The notes below the pieces were generated by a model. The model was not told the DNA's origin, ran no database searches, and saw nothing but the letters and a program-made list of their open reading frames with translations. This document shows, piece by piece, positions 23,401 through 31,945 of a stretch of DNA of 64,000 nucleotides (position 1 is its first letter; every line of letters begins with the position of its first letter). The translations under genes and the position numbers were made by a program. The DNA comes from Winogradskya humida (GTDB taxonomy: Bacteria > Actinomycetota > Actinomycetes > Mycobacteriales > Micromonosporaceae), in NCBI RefSeq assembly GCF_016862215.1, contig NZ_BOMN01000086.1, positions 62,001 to 126,000 on the forward strand, in the 5' to 3' direction.

Positions 23401-24663
23401 GGAAAGGGCGACTTCCCGAGGGGCGTCCGGGGCCGGGCCGGTCTCCGGCGCGCTCTGGGCCGGGCGGGCGTGCGTCGCCGGGGACAGCGGGCGGATCCGG
23501 AGCGCGCCGAGCACGCCCAGTGCGGCGACGGCGGTGAACACCGCGGCGACGGCGGTGGGTGCCAGACTGGCGACGAGCAGCCCGCAGAGGGCGGAACCCG
23601 CGGCGGAACCGATGTTGTAACCGGACCCGAGCCAGGCGTTCGCCTCGGTGAGCTGGGCCGGCTGGATGCGTTCGTCGACCAGCAGATAGCCGACCACGAA
23701 CATCGGTGTCATCGACGCGCCGGCCAGGAAGACCGCGGGCAGCGTCAGCGCCGTGGACGCCGCGGGGATGAGCAGCGCCACGCCGAGCGTGAAACAGGCC
23801 GCGATGATGACGTACTTGCGCCGCAGCGACGCGTGCCAGCGCAACCGCCCGTAGATGAGCCCGGCCACGACACCGCCGAGCGAGTACGCCGCGAAGCCGT
23901 ACCCGGCGGAACCGATGTTGCCGGTGTGGTCCGCGAGCGCCGGGAGCAGCACGCCCAGCCCACCCCCGACCGCGCCGAGGGTGAGCACGGGAATCACGAT
24001 GCCCTGCCCGTCGGCCAGCCGCATCACGGATCGGCGCCTGCCGGCCGGCGCGGGGTCCTCCCCGGCGGCGACGGCGGCGGCACGCTGGTTTCCCGCGAAC
24101 CACGCGATGCCGGTGGTCGCCGGGAGCAGCAGGAGAGCGCCGATCGGCAACACCCATCGGGGGGTGACCGCCGCGAGGAGCACGGTGGTCAGCAGCGGCG
24201 CGACGACGAACGTCAGTTCCTCCACGATGGAGTCCAGTGCGTGGATCTGCTGCAGCTGGTCCTTGTCCTTGACGAGGCGGGACCAGCACGTGCGTACGGT
24301 TGCGCCGATCGGTGGCGCGGTGGCACCGGCCAGCGTGATCAGGACCAGGGCGACCGGCCAGGCGGCACCGCCGAGTGCCAGCGTGGTGGCGACCACCAGC
24401 AGGATGTGGACGCCGGCCAGGAGCGGCAGGACGCGGGGGCCCTTCAGATCGGTCAACCGGCCTCGCAGCGGAGCGAGGAAGGCGATGGCCGACATGAGAC
24501 CCGCGGACGCGATGCCACCGATGAGAAAGCCGTGCGTGGTGGCGAACGCGATCACGGTGGCGAACGGGACGATGCCGAACGCGAGACGGCCGAGGGTGCC
24601 CGCGGCGAGCACCGGCAGAACCCCGGGAATCCGCAGGGTACGAAGGTATCCGGGCTCGCTCAT
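23386..24663 (-). CDS. MFS transporter
   Basis: The 425-aa product shows about 12 membrane helices and a central loop rich in charge (ADGQGIVIP after GRRRSV). The start SEPGYLRTLRIPGVLPVLAAGTLGR and the LRGRLTDLKGPR loop (motif A-like) match small-molecule exporters of the MFS seen in peptide-type metabolite clusters. ATG 24663 overlaps the stop of the glycosylase-like gene (ATGA). The 3' end feeds into the mini-ORF ladder before the oxygenase gene. It probably exports the product, or the toxin, handled by this operon. Confidence 0.88.
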   Translation of the reverse strand: MSEPGYLRTLRIPGVLPVLAAGTLGRLAFGIVPFATVIAFATTHGFLIGGIASAGLMSAIAFLAPLRGRLTDLKGPRVLPLLAGVHILLVVATTLALGGAAWPVALVLITLAGATAPPIGATVRTCWSRLVKDKDQLQQIHALDSIVEELTFVVAPLLTTVLLAAVTPRWVLPIGALLLLPATTGIAWFAGNQRAAAVAAGEDPAPAGRRRSVMRLADGQGIVIPVLTLGAVGGGLGVLLPALADHTGNIGSAGYGFAAYSLGGVVAGLIYGRLRWHASLRRKYVIIAACFTLGVALLIPAASTALTLPAVFLAGASMTPMFVVGYLLVDERIQPAQLTEANAWLGSGYNIGSAAGSALCGLLVASLAPTAVAAVFTAVAALGVLGALRIRPLSPATHARPAQSAPETGPAPDAPREVALSKETS

Positions 24664-25766
24664 GACGCACCTGCCGCGACGGCGGGCAGAACCAGGCTCG
24701 CGCCGGCCCATCCGGCGGCTGTCCGCGCGGCCCGGGCGAGCAGTCCGGGGTCGTGGCCCTCGATGACCTCGTGCCCCTCGAGCGCCGCCACGCCGCGGGT
24801 GGCCCGCATGGCGAACCGGCCGATGATCTCCGTGCCACTGAGCACCGGCATGCCGAAGTAACCGCATTCACGCTTCGCCGCAGGCTTGTACGCCTCCAGC
24901 ACGTAATCGATCCCGAACAGCCGGCGGGCGCGCGGCCGGTGCCAGATCAGCGAATCGAACGGCGACAGCGGTGTGCAGGCATCCTCGTCGAGCTCGCCGT
25001 GCTCCAGCGCCCGTTCGCTGACCCAGGCCGGCTCGGCCCAGCCCCGCACGGTGACCCGCGAAGCATCCGGGAGCCGGGTCAGCCCGGCGCGTACAGCGGG
25101 CTTGGGCAGGCGGAAGTAATCGGCGATGTCGTCAGCCGTGGCAACCCCCATCGCGCTCAGCCCGGCCGCGATGAGGTGGTCGTAGCAGTCGATGTCCGGC
25201 AGGTCGTGCCGCAGCGTATCGGGCACCACCTCGGCGGCGGACCGGTAGACGCGGCTGAAGCCCCGCCGGGAGACACACACGAGCTCCCCGGTGGCGAGCA
25301 GCCATTCAGCGGCCCATTTGGCCGGCGCGCTCCGCTCCCACCCCCTGCCCTGGGCTCCGCCGAGATCGGTGATCGTCACCGCGCCGCCGTCGGCCACCGC
25401 CGCGCGGACGACGTCGCACGCCGCCGGGTCCACGTCGGGCCCGCTCCAGCCCTGGGCCAGGAAACGCCGCCGGCGGAACGCGAGGTAGGGCCACAGATCC
25501 AGGGGCATCACGCTGGCCGCGTGTCCCCAGTACTCGAACTGCCGCGGCTCGGGCACGTCGTCGAGGAACGCGCGGGCCTGCTGATCGGCGATGCCCCGGG
25601 CGCGCAGCACGAGTTCGTGCGAGCGGCGTACGACGTGGATGGTGTCGAGCTGGATCGTGCCCAGCGCCCGCAGCACGGCGGCCGTACCGTCAGACGGGGT
25701 CCTCAGGTGCAGTCCCTGCGCGGCTACGGCGATCTCACGAGCCCGATCGCTGCTGAGCTCAGGCAT
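24660..25766 (-). CDS. AlkX/YcaQ-type (HTH_42) DNA glycosylase-like protein
   Basis: The 368-aa product matches the winged-helix DNA-binding/HTH_42 family. RALGTIQLDTIHVVRRSHELVLRARG carries the Q-hydrophobic-D catalytic motif (QLD), EYWGHAASVMPLDLWPYL the conserved His segment, and a C-terminal domain reads FDSLIWHRPRARRLFGIDYVLEAYKP. Relatives YcaQ/AlkX excise alkylated bases or unhook interstrand crosslinks, and AlkZ-type relatives give self-resistance to azinomycin, trioxacarcin and hedamycin. Lying between a transporter and small-molecule-type enzymes, it may protect the cell from a DNA-alkylating product. That role is inferred from context. Confidence 0.8.
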   Translation of the reverse strand: MPELSSDRAREIAVAAQGLHLRTPSDGTAAVLRALGTIQLDTIHVVRRSHELVLRARGIADQQARAFLDDVPEPRQFEYWGHAASVMPLDLWPYLAFRRRRFLAQGWSGPDVDPAACDVVRAAVADGGAVTITDLGGAQGRGWERSAPAKWAAEWLLATGELVCVSRRGFSRVYRSAAEVVPDTLRHDLPDIDCYDHLIAAGLSAMGVATADDIADYFRLPKPAVRAGLTRLPDASRVTVRGWAEPAWVSERALEHGELDEDACTPLSPFDSLIWHRPRARRLFGIDYVLEAYKPAAKRECGYFGMPVLSGTEIIGRFAMRATRGVAALEGHEVIEGHDPGLLARAARTAAGWAGASLVLPAVAAGAS

Positions 25767-26433
25767 GTGCCGCTTCTTCGGCGACGGTGGCCTGCAACGA
25801 TTCCGGGTGCAGCAACACGATCCGGGCGACGGGATCGCCGCGGTTCAGTTTCACGGTCCGCGTCGGCTCGATCGCGATGGAGAAGCCGCCCTGGCTGGTC
25901 ATGGCGTTGGCGGTCCGGGCGGGGATGACACCGACCGGCACCGTCAGGCCTGGCTCCGCCATGCCCAGCACCATGACGAAGTAACGCTCGGGAATCTGGA
26001 TGCCCCAGCCGAGGCGCCACTCGACGGTGCCCGCGCCGTTCGGCAGGAACATGCTCTCCCACCCGGCAGGCGTCTGGAAGTCGTGGAACCGCAGCCAATC
26101 GGTGTCCCGGGTGGCGATCCATCCGGCGCCCCGGCGCCACATCTCGCTGCGGCCCACCTTGTTGCCGACGACCCGCAGGTCCTCGCCCTCCGGGAGGCCG
26201 AAGTCGATGTCACCGACGGGCGTCATCTCCACGGTGATCGGCGACCGGACCACCCAGCCGAGCTCCTGACCCAGCACCCAGGGCGGGCAGTCGGAGGCGA
26301 GCCTGGTGATCCGCTTGTACCGGAAATGGTCGTGGTAGGCGTCGCGTTCCTCGCGCGCGCCCCGCCTGTCGATCCGGTGCGCCTGCGGAACGAGGGCCCA
26401 CGGCTGCATCGGCGAGAACCTCACTTCGGCCAA
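25759..26433 (-). CDS. Uncharacterised protein, resembling DUF6065
   Basis: The 224-aa soluble protein is beta-rich and tryptophan-rich: PWALVPQ near the start, WVLGQELGWVVRSPITVEM, GTVEWRLGWGIQIPERYFVMVLG, and a C-terminal VKLNRGDPVARIVLLHP. The overall plan recalls DUF6065 proteins, and the last segment recalls the closing strand of dUTPase-like or jelly-roll folds; neither is certain. TTG 26433 is used because AAGGGAAG precedes it; GTG 26424 is possible. It overlaps the glycosylase gene by 8 bp. Function unknown. Confidence 0.5.
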   Translation of the reverse strand: MAEVRFSPMQPWALVPQAHRIDRRGAREERDAYHDHFRYKRITRLASDCPPWVLGQELGWVVRSPITVEMTPVGDIDFGLPEGEDLRVVGNKVGRSEMWRRGAGWIATRDTDWLRFHDFQTPAGWESMFLPNGAGTVEWRLGWGIQIPERYFVMVLGMAEPGLTVPVGVIPARTANAMTSQGGFSIAIEPTRTVKLNRGDPVARIVLLHPESLQATVAEEAAHA

Positions 26434-26506
26434 CTTCTTCCCTTTCGGTGAGAGCGGCGTGCCCGCCTCGATGACGCTTATCGACGAGCACGCCCAGCGC
26501 GAAACT

Positions 26507-27550
26507 CTATGCCTCGACGTAGTCCAGGCGGCGCTGCCTCTCCTGCTCGGGAATCGAGTCCAGATCGAACATCGTGACGCTGCAGGGGCCGAATCCTACG
26601 AAGATCTCCTCGTAGGTGAACTCGCCTTCCTGCCGGTCCAGCGGTGCCGACTTGAGGTCGACCATGGTGAGGGTGTTGGGGCCGTAGTCCGGTCCTTCCA
26701 CATCACGGTGGAATGCCCGGGCGAAATTGCTGCAGTAGACCGTGAAATCGGTGTGGTCGACGACCACGCCGCGGGGGCCGGGGCCGACGGGGATGTGCCG
26801 GGTGACCTCCAGGGTCGCCACGTCGATGACGTAGATCCGGCTGACCGTCTCGACGGTGATGAGGGCGTACTTGCCGTCGGTGCTGAACGCGACGGCGCGG
26901 CCGCCGATGAAGCCCAGGTCGACCTGGTGCACCTCGTCGGTGGCCACGTCGATCACGGTGCAGTACGTGGCCTGCGTGTTGGCGACGAAGACCCGGGCAC
27001 CGCTGGGGTCGATGTTGAGGCTGTACGGGTGCGCCTCGACATCCACCGGAATCCGGGTCACCTCGTGCACCGATTCCACGTCGCCGGTGGCGAGCCCACT
27101 GACGTCGAGCTTGCTGACGTAGCCGGCGCCCCAGATGCACACGTAGGCGTACTTGCCGTCCTTCGTGATCATCATGTGCCGTGGGTCCCGGCCGATCTCG
27201 AGTTGGCGCAGCTCGACGTTGAGCTCGAGGTCGACCACCGAGATGCTGTCCGAGCCGGAGTTGCTGACCAGCGCGTACTTCTCGCCGGGCATGATCCCGA
27301 GCCCACGGGGAGCGAAACCGACCTCGATGCGGCGCACCTCGCGCAGAGCGACGGCGTCGATCTCCGAGATCGTGTTCTGGCTCGTGTTGCACACGAAGCC
27401 ACGTCCGCCGGCGGTGAACTTGACGCCACCGCGCGGGGCGTTGCCGACCCTGATCTGCTTGACGGTGCGGTGCTCGCCGGGCCCGGTCTTGGCGACTACG
27501 GAGACGACACCGTCATCCGTGTCGGTCGAGAAGAGTTGTACATTTCGCAC
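26507..27550 (-). CDS. Cytosolic YVTN/beta-propeller repeat protein
   Basis: The 347-aa product has about seven blades of the YVTN type, with repeated motifs such as RGFVCNTSQNTISEIDA, YALVSNSGSDSISVVDLE, RVFVANTQATYCTVIDVA and YALITVETVSRIYVIDVAT, spaced about 45 residues. No signal peptide is present, unlike most YVTN proteins, so it acts inside the cell. GTG 27550 has a strong GGAGG 7 bp upstream. It is the first gene of the five-gene operon ending at the 2OG oxygenase; it could be a scaffold, a lactonase-like enzyme or a binding protein. Confidence 0.8.
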   Translation of the reverse strand: MRNVQLFSTDTDDGVVSVVAKTGPGEHRTVKQIRVGNAPRGGVKFTAGGRGFVCNTSQNTISEIDAVALREVRRIEVGFAPRGLGIMPGEKYALVSNSGSDSISVVDLELNVELRQLEIGRDPRHMMITKDGKYAYVCIWGAGYVSKLDVSGLATGDVESVHEVTRIPVDVEAHPYSLNIDPSGARVFVANTQATYCTVIDVATDEVHQVDLGFIGGRAVAFSTDGKYALITVETVSRIYVIDVATLEVTRHIPVGPGPRGVVVDHTDFTVYCSNFARAFHRDVEGPDYGPNTLTMVDLKSAPLDRQEGEFTYEEIFVGFGPCSVTMFDLDSIPEQERQRRLDYVEA

Positions 27551-27925
27551 GACTAAACCTCCAGTGTCCAGTGTGGAAGTGCCGCGTCGGAGCGTAAGAA
27601 GGCAAGCACGCAGTGGTCAACAAGTCGCGGAGCGTCAGAATGTTACCGATATATGTGGGGTGCATTTCTGCTTGACATCGACGGACATCACTGGAATTCT
27701 GCAGCATCACGCAGACTGCGGCCCCATCGATGATCTTTGCTCCCGATGGATCTCCGGCAGGGGAAAGCACTGTTCGGCGATGAGATCATTTGCGCGATGC
27801 CGCATCCCGCCGAGTTTGTGATCGAAGCCGCTGCCGTTAACCGCGATGATCCAACTCGATGAACATTTTTGTCGAATACCGCGACACTGTGAATCCGGTC
27901 AGCCCACCAGGTGGAGCTCCGCTGA
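27551..27925. other. Intergenic gap, promoter region of the propeller operon
   Basis: About 375 bp of lower GC than its surroundings. It should hold the leftward promoter of the propeller operon; a weak candidate on the minus strand is TGTCAA, 18 bp, TATATC around 27640-27670. On the right side it ends at the stop of a leftward membrane-protein gene. Short open frames exist, but none has a ribosome-binding site or typical codon use. Confidence 0.35.
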
Positions 27926-28327
27926 TCAGCGCGGTGCCGCGGGCCGCCCGAGCCACCAGGCCGAACCCAGATGAACGATCGTGGCGAAGGCGGCGCCGAC
28001 GATCATGGATGCGGTGCCGGCGGCGATGCCGATGGTCGCGTCGCCGAACTGCGAGATGCCCGCGACCAGCAGTACCGGTATCAGGCCCGGCCGGTGCTGG
28101 CGCCAGCCGCACGCCACCAGCCAGAGGAGTACGGCCGCGATGGGCAGGGCGCGGACGGCGTACATGTCGGCGAAGAATTTTGCAGTGTCCGTCACGCCGT
28201 CGTTGATGCCTGGTAGGGCGCCGGGTGCGACGAGGGCGACGATCCCGAAGTAGGCCGAGGCCAGGGCCGAGATCCCGTTGAGAACCAGCATCGGTTTACG
28301 GCTTGAATCATTCACGGTTTGAATCAT
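27926..28327 (-). CDS. Small four-helix membrane protein
   Basis: The 133-aa protein has four hydrophobic segments (MLVLNGISALASAYFGIVAL; the ALPIAAVLLWLVACGW helix; LIPVLLVAGISQFGDATIGIAA; MIVGAAFATIVHLGSAWWLG). I do not recognise a named family with confidence; DUF4267-like proteins have a similar layout. The start may be ATG 28327 or, if the repeats at 28304-28330 are operators, ATG 28291. It is divergent from a MarR-type gene, its likely regulator. Confidence 0.6.
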   Translation of the reverse strand: MIQTVNDSSRKPMLVLNGISALASAYFGIVALVAPGALPGINDGVTDTAKFFADMYAVRALPIAAVLLWLVACGWRQHRPGLIPVLLVAGISQFGDATIGIAAGTASMIVGAAFATIVHLGSAWWLGRPAAPR

Positions 28328-28330
28328 TCT
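28304..28330. promoter_or_regulatory. Probable MarR operator: repeated TGAATCATTC boxes
   Basis: TGAATCATTCA (28304-28314) is a perfect 11-bp palindrome, and TGAATCATTCT (28320-28330) is an almost identical second copy 16 bp away. Both lie between the divergent membrane-protein and MarR genes, 14 bp or more before the MarR ATG at 28344. Autoregulation by the MarR product is the simplest reading. Confidence 0.55.
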
Positions 28331-28343
28331 CGAACGGTAGCGT

Positions 28344-28796
28344 ATGGGTATGGATCAGGGAAGCGCGCGTACGCCGGCCACGTCGCTCTCGTTCCGGCTG
28401 GGCGTGCTCGGCGCCATGGCGGAGGCGCGGTGGGCCGGGCGGATCGCTGGGCACGGGGTGAAGCCGAAGCACGTGGCGCTGCTCAGTTCGCTGCGTCTGG
28501 GTGCCGCCGACTCGCAGTTGGAGCTGGCCGCCACCCTGCGTGTCGCGCCGAGCCTCGTGGTCCTGCTGGCCGATCAGCTGGAGACGCTCGGGGCGGTGTC
28601 GCGGGAGCGGGACCCGGGGGACCGGCGGCGGCAGCGGCTCGTGCTCACCGCCGTGGGGGAGCGGCTGCTGGATGACTGTGTGGGTGCCGCGGACGCACTG
28701 GATGAAGAGCTGGTCACGGCGCTGTCAGCTACTGAGCGTGCCGCTCTGACGCGTATTTTGGGGAAGCTCGCGGGGGCGGAAGGGCTCCCTGTGTGA
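28344..28796 (+). CDS. MarR-family transcriptional regulator
   Basis: The 150-aa product has a winged helix with ADSQLELAATLRVAPSLVVLLADQLETLG as helix-turn-helix and SRERDPGDRRRQRLVLTAVGERLL as the wing, the most conserved MarR signature, flanked by dimerisation helices. ATG 28350 is an alternative start. It is divergent from the small membrane protein and followed after about 40 bp by the iron box of the siderophore uptake operon. Confidence 0.88.
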   Translation: MGMDQGSARTPATSLSFRLGVLGAMAEARWAGRIAGHGVKPKHVALLSSLRLGAADSQLELAATLRVAPSLVVLLADQLETLGAVSRERDPGDRRRQRLVLTAVGERLLDDCVGAADALDEELVTALSATERAALTRILGKLAGAEGLPV

Positions 28797-28836
28797 CCTT
28801 TTCCGCATCGGCTTGGTGATCAAGTGGTAGGCATTG

Positions 28837-28855
28837 TTAGGTAAGGCAAACCTTC
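28837..28855 (+). promoter_or_regulatory. Iron box (DmdR/IdeR-type operator)
   Basis: TTAGGTAAGGCAAACCTTC closely follows the 19-bp actinobacterial iron-box consensus TTAGGTTAGGCTAACCTAA. It lies 22 bp before the start of the siderophore-binding lipoprotein gene, where an Fe-loaded repressor would block transcription. Confidence 0.8.
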
Positions 28856-28877
28856 CAAGACCACGGAGTCATCACAT

Positions 28878-29894
28878 ATGCGTTTCGTTCCCAACCGAGG
28901 GCGCCGGGTTCTGCTCGCCGCCGTTGCGGCCGCCGTGACCCTGAGCGCGTGCACGACGACCGGCACGGAGGATGACGACAGCGCTGCTCCGGCCGCCTCC
29001 TCGTCCGCCGCCGGGGACCAGTTCCCGGTCACCGTGACCACCGCGTTCGGTGACGTCACCATCCCGAAGCAGCCGACCCGCGTGGTGACCCTGGGCTGGA
29101 GCGACGCCGAGGTGGCGCTCGCGCTCGGCGTGCAGCCGGTGGGCGACGCCAACTGGATGGCCTTCGAGGGTGACGGCCAGGGCGTCTGGAACCAGGGCAA
29201 GTACACGACCCCGCCCGAGAAGGTGGGCACCCTGGAGCTCGACATGGAGAAGATCGCGGCGCTCAAGCCCGACCTGATCCTCGACACCCGCGCGAGCGGC
29301 GACAAGGCCCGCTACGACCAGATCAACGCGCTCGGCGTGCCGGTCGTCGACATCCCCAAGGGCGGCGAGGCGTACAAGACCACCTGGGAGCAGCAGCTCG
29401 ACCTGGTGAGCAAGGCGCTGGGCAAGACCGCCGAGGCGGCCAAGCTCAAGAGCGACCTGGAGGCGCAGTTCGCCGCGGTCGCTGCCGCGAACCCGCAGTT
29501 CAAGGACAAGACCGTGAGCGCGGGCGTGAAGTCCGGCACGGGCTGGGGCGCCTACGTCAGCGGCGACGGCCGGGTCGACTTCCTGCAGAAGCTCGGCTTC
29601 AAGGACGCGCCCGCGGTCGAGGCGCTCAAGGCCGACAGCTTCTTCATCCCGCTGTCGCAGGAGAAGGTCAGCCTGCTCGACGCCGACCTCACGACGGTCT
29701 TCATGATCGGGGTGACCGCCGCCGACGTGAAGAGCGACAAGCTGCTGCAGGCCGTGCCGTCCGTCAAGGCCGGTCACGTCGTCTACCTGGACGACAACGG
29801 CATCTCGACCGCGTTCTCCAGCAACTCCGTCCTGGGCCTGAAGTACGCCCTGGAGAAGGTTCCGCCGCTGCTCGCCGCCGCGCTGGCCGGCTGA
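28878..29894 (+). CDS. Iron-siderophore ABC transporter substrate-binding lipoprotein
   Basis: In this 338-aa product a signal peptide ends in the lipobox TLSAC (Cys about 25), followed by a disordered linker and a FepB/FhuD-type periplasmic-binding fold: TTAFGDVTIPKQPTRVVTLGWSDAEVALALGVQPVG, DLILDTRASGDKARYDQINALGVPVV, and the long connecting helix typical of class III binding proteins. It captures ferric siderophore outside the membrane for the two permeases encoded next. An iron box lies just upstream, so it should be induced by iron starvation. Confidence 0.92.
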   Translation: MRFVPNRGRRVLLAAVAAAVTLSACTTTGTEDDDSAAPAASSSAAGDQFPVTVTTAFGDVTIPKQPTRVVTLGWSDAEVALALGVQPVGDANWMAFEGDGQGVWNQGKYTTPPEKVGTLELDMEKIAALKPDLILDTRASGDKARYDQINALGVPVVDIPKGGEAYKTTWEQQLDLVSKALGKTAEAAKLKSDLEAQFAAVAAANPQFKDKTVSAGVKSGTGWGAYVSGDGRVDFLQKLGFKDAPAVEALKADSFFIPLSQEKVSLLDADLTTVFMIGVTAADVKSDKLLQAVPSVKAGHVVYLDDNGISTAFSSNSVLGLKYALEKVPPLLAAALAG

Positions 29895-29900
29895 CCAACC

Positions 29901-30920
29901 ATGCCGGACACCCGCGTCCGCCGGGCCGTCGCGCTCACCACAGGTCTCGTGGTGCTCGCGGCGGCCCTCGCCGGTGCGGCGTTGCTCAGCCTCGCCGTCG
30001 GTTCCCAGCACGTGCCGTTCGGCACGGTGCTGGAGGCGCTCGTGCACCCCGACGACTCGGTCCGCGACAGCCTCATCGTCACCGAGGTACGCATCCCGCG
30101 CACCCTGATCGGCCTGCTCGCCGGGTTCGCCCTCGGCCTGGCCGGCGCGATCATCCAGGCGGTGACCCGTAACCCGCTGGCCGACCCGGGCATCCTCGGG
30201 GTCAACGCGGGCGCCGGGCTCTTCGTGGTCATCGGCATCAGCGTCTTCGGCGTCACGAGCCTGACCGGCTACGTCTGGTTCGGCTTCGCGGGTGCGGCGC
30301 TGGCCGCCGTGGTCGTCTACACGATCGGCTCGATGGGCCGCGGCGGTGCCACCCCGGTCAAGCTCGCCATCGCCGGCACCGCGCTGACCGCGGCACTGCT
30401 CTCCTTCACCACGGCGGTGCTGGTCACCGACGTGCAGACCTACGACCAGTTCCGGTTCTGGCAGGTCGGTTCGCTGGCCGGGCGGGGCATGGACATCGCG
30501 AAGCAGGGCACGCCGTTCCTGATCGTCGGCGTGGTGATCGCCCTCGCCTCGGCGCGGCTGCTCAACGCCCTCGCGCTCGGCGACGACGTCGCCACGTCAC
30601 TGGGCCAGAACGTCGGCGTCGCGCGGCTCGTCGCCGCGGCCGCGGTCGTGGTGCTCTGCGGCACGGCTACCGCGATGGCCGGCCCGCTGGTCTTCGTCGG
30701 GCTCGTCGTCCCGCACGTCGCTCGCATCATCACCGGTCCGGATCATCGCTGGCTGCTTCCGTACGCGATGCTGCTTGCGCCTTTGCTCCTGCTCCTCGCC
30801 GATGTCCTCGGGCGGGTGATCGCCCAGCCCGGTGAGGTCCAGGTCGGCGTGCTCACCGCGATCATCGGCGCACCCGTCTTCGTGGCCCTGGCCCGCCGGC
30901 GCCGGTTGGCAGAACTATGA
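29901..30920 (+). CDS. Iron-siderophore ABC transporter permease (FecCD family), subunit 1
   Basis: The 339-aa polytopic protein of the BtuC/FecCD family has VRIPRTLIGLLAGFALGLAGAIIQAVTRNPLADPGILGVNAGAGL at the first conserved block and GPLVFVGLVVPHVARIITGPDHRWLLP at the second, which contacts the ATPase. It pairs with the next gene product to form the membrane channel. Its stop overlaps that next start by ATGA. Confidence 0.92.
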   Translation: MPDTRVRRAVALTTGLVVLAAALAGAALLSLAVGSQHVPFGTVLEALVHPDDSVRDSLIVTEVRIPRTLIGLLAGFALGLAGAIIQAVTRNPLADPGILGVNAGAGLFVVIGISVFGVTSLTGYVWFGFAGAALAAVVVYTIGSMGRGGATPVKLAIAGTALTAALLSFTTAVLVTDVQTYDQFRFWQVGSLAGRGMDIAKQGTPFLIVGVVIALASARLLNALALGDDVATSLGQNVGVARLVAAAAVVVLCGTATAMAGPLVFVGLVVPHVARIITGPDHRWLLPYAMLLAPLLLLLADVLGRVIAQPGEVQVGVLTAIIGAPVFVALARRRRLAEL

Positions 30921-31945
30921 GCGTCGTCGCGGCAACCCGCCGCCACGAATCGCGCCGCGCGCGTACCGTCACGATCGGTCTTGCAGTCGCGCTCGTCGCG
31001 CTCTTCGCGCTGAGCCTGTCCTACGGGTCCTTCCAGGTCTCGCTGCCCGACGTCGTGCGGTCCCTGCTCGGGCAGCCGACACCGCCACAGGTCGACTACA
31101 TCGTGCAGACGCTGCGGCTGCCCCGGGCGCTCGTCGGCGTGCTCGCCGGGATCGCGTTCGGTCTCGCCGGCGCGATCTTCCAGCAGCTGCTGCGCAACCC
31201 GCTGGCCAGCCCCGACGTCATCGGCGTCACCTCGGGCGCGACCACGGCAGCCGTACTGTCCATCGTGGTGTTCTCCACCAGCGGCCCGGTGCTCTCGCTG
31301 GTCGCCCTCGGCGGCGCGCTGATCACCGCGCTGCTCATCTACCTGTTCGCCTGGCGTGGCGGCAGCGTCGGCGGCTATCGGTTCGTGCTCGTCGGCATCG
31401 GGATCGGCGCGGCCATGGCCGGTCTGACCTCGTTCCTGCTGACCCGCGCCGACGTGCGGGCGGCGCAGGAGGCACTGATCTGGCTCGCCGGCAGCCTCAA
31501 CGGTCGCACCTGGGACAACGTGGTCCCGCTGGCGATCGCGTCGCTGATCCTGGTGCCGGGCGCCGTGCTGCTCGGGCGGCCGCTGACCGGGCTGCAGCTC
31601 GGCGACGACGTGGCCCGCGGCCTCGGCCTGCACGTCGAACGCGGCCGGCTGCTCCTGCTGATCGTCGGCGTCTGCCTGGCCGGCACGGCGACCGCGGCGG
31701 CCGGCCCGATCTCGTACATCGCGTTCATGTCCGGCCCGATCGCCGCGCGGATGGTCGGCGGCGGACGCCCGGTCCTGCTCCCGGCCGGCCTCGTCGGCGC
31801 GGTGATCGTGCTCGCCGGCGACTTCATCGGATCACACCTGCTCGGCCCGGCCCAGTTCCCGGTCGGCGTCGTCACCGGCGTCATCGGCGCGCCCTACCTG
31901 CTCTGGCTGCTCGCCACGGCCAACCGAACCGGACGAGGAGGATGA
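30917..31945 (+). CDS. Iron-siderophore ABC transporter permease (FecCD family), subunit 2
   Basis: The 342-aa second FecCD-type permease has the same landmarks: LRLPRALVGVLAGIAFGLAGAIFQQLLRNPLASPDVIGVTSGA near residue 60-105 and AGPISYIAFMSGPIAARMVGG towards the end. With the preceding subunit it gives the usual heterodimer. It overlaps both neighbours by 4 bp, showing tight translational coupling. Confidence 0.92.
   Translation: MSVVAATRRHESRRARTVTIGLAVALVALFALSLSYGSFQVSLPDVVRSLLGQPTPPQVDYIVQTLRLPRALVGVLAGIAFGLAGAIFQQLLRNPLASPDVIGVTSGATTAAVLSIVVFSTSGPVLSLVALGGALITALLIYLFAWRGGSVGGYRFVLVGIGIGAAMAGLTSFLLTRADVRAAQEALIWLAGSLNGRTWDNVVPLAIASLILVPGAVLLGRPLTGLQLGDDVARGLGLHVERGRLLLLIVGVCLAGTATAAAGPISYIAFMSGPIAARMVGGGRPVLLPAGLVGAVIVLAGDFIGSHLLGPAQFPVGVVTGVIGAPYLLWLLATANRTGRGG

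Noticed and set aside
27513..27770. 85-codon minus-strand frame upstream of the propeller operon, considered as a precursor peptide
   Set aside because: It overlaps the 5' end of the propeller gene in another frame, has no SD and lacks any leader/core pattern.
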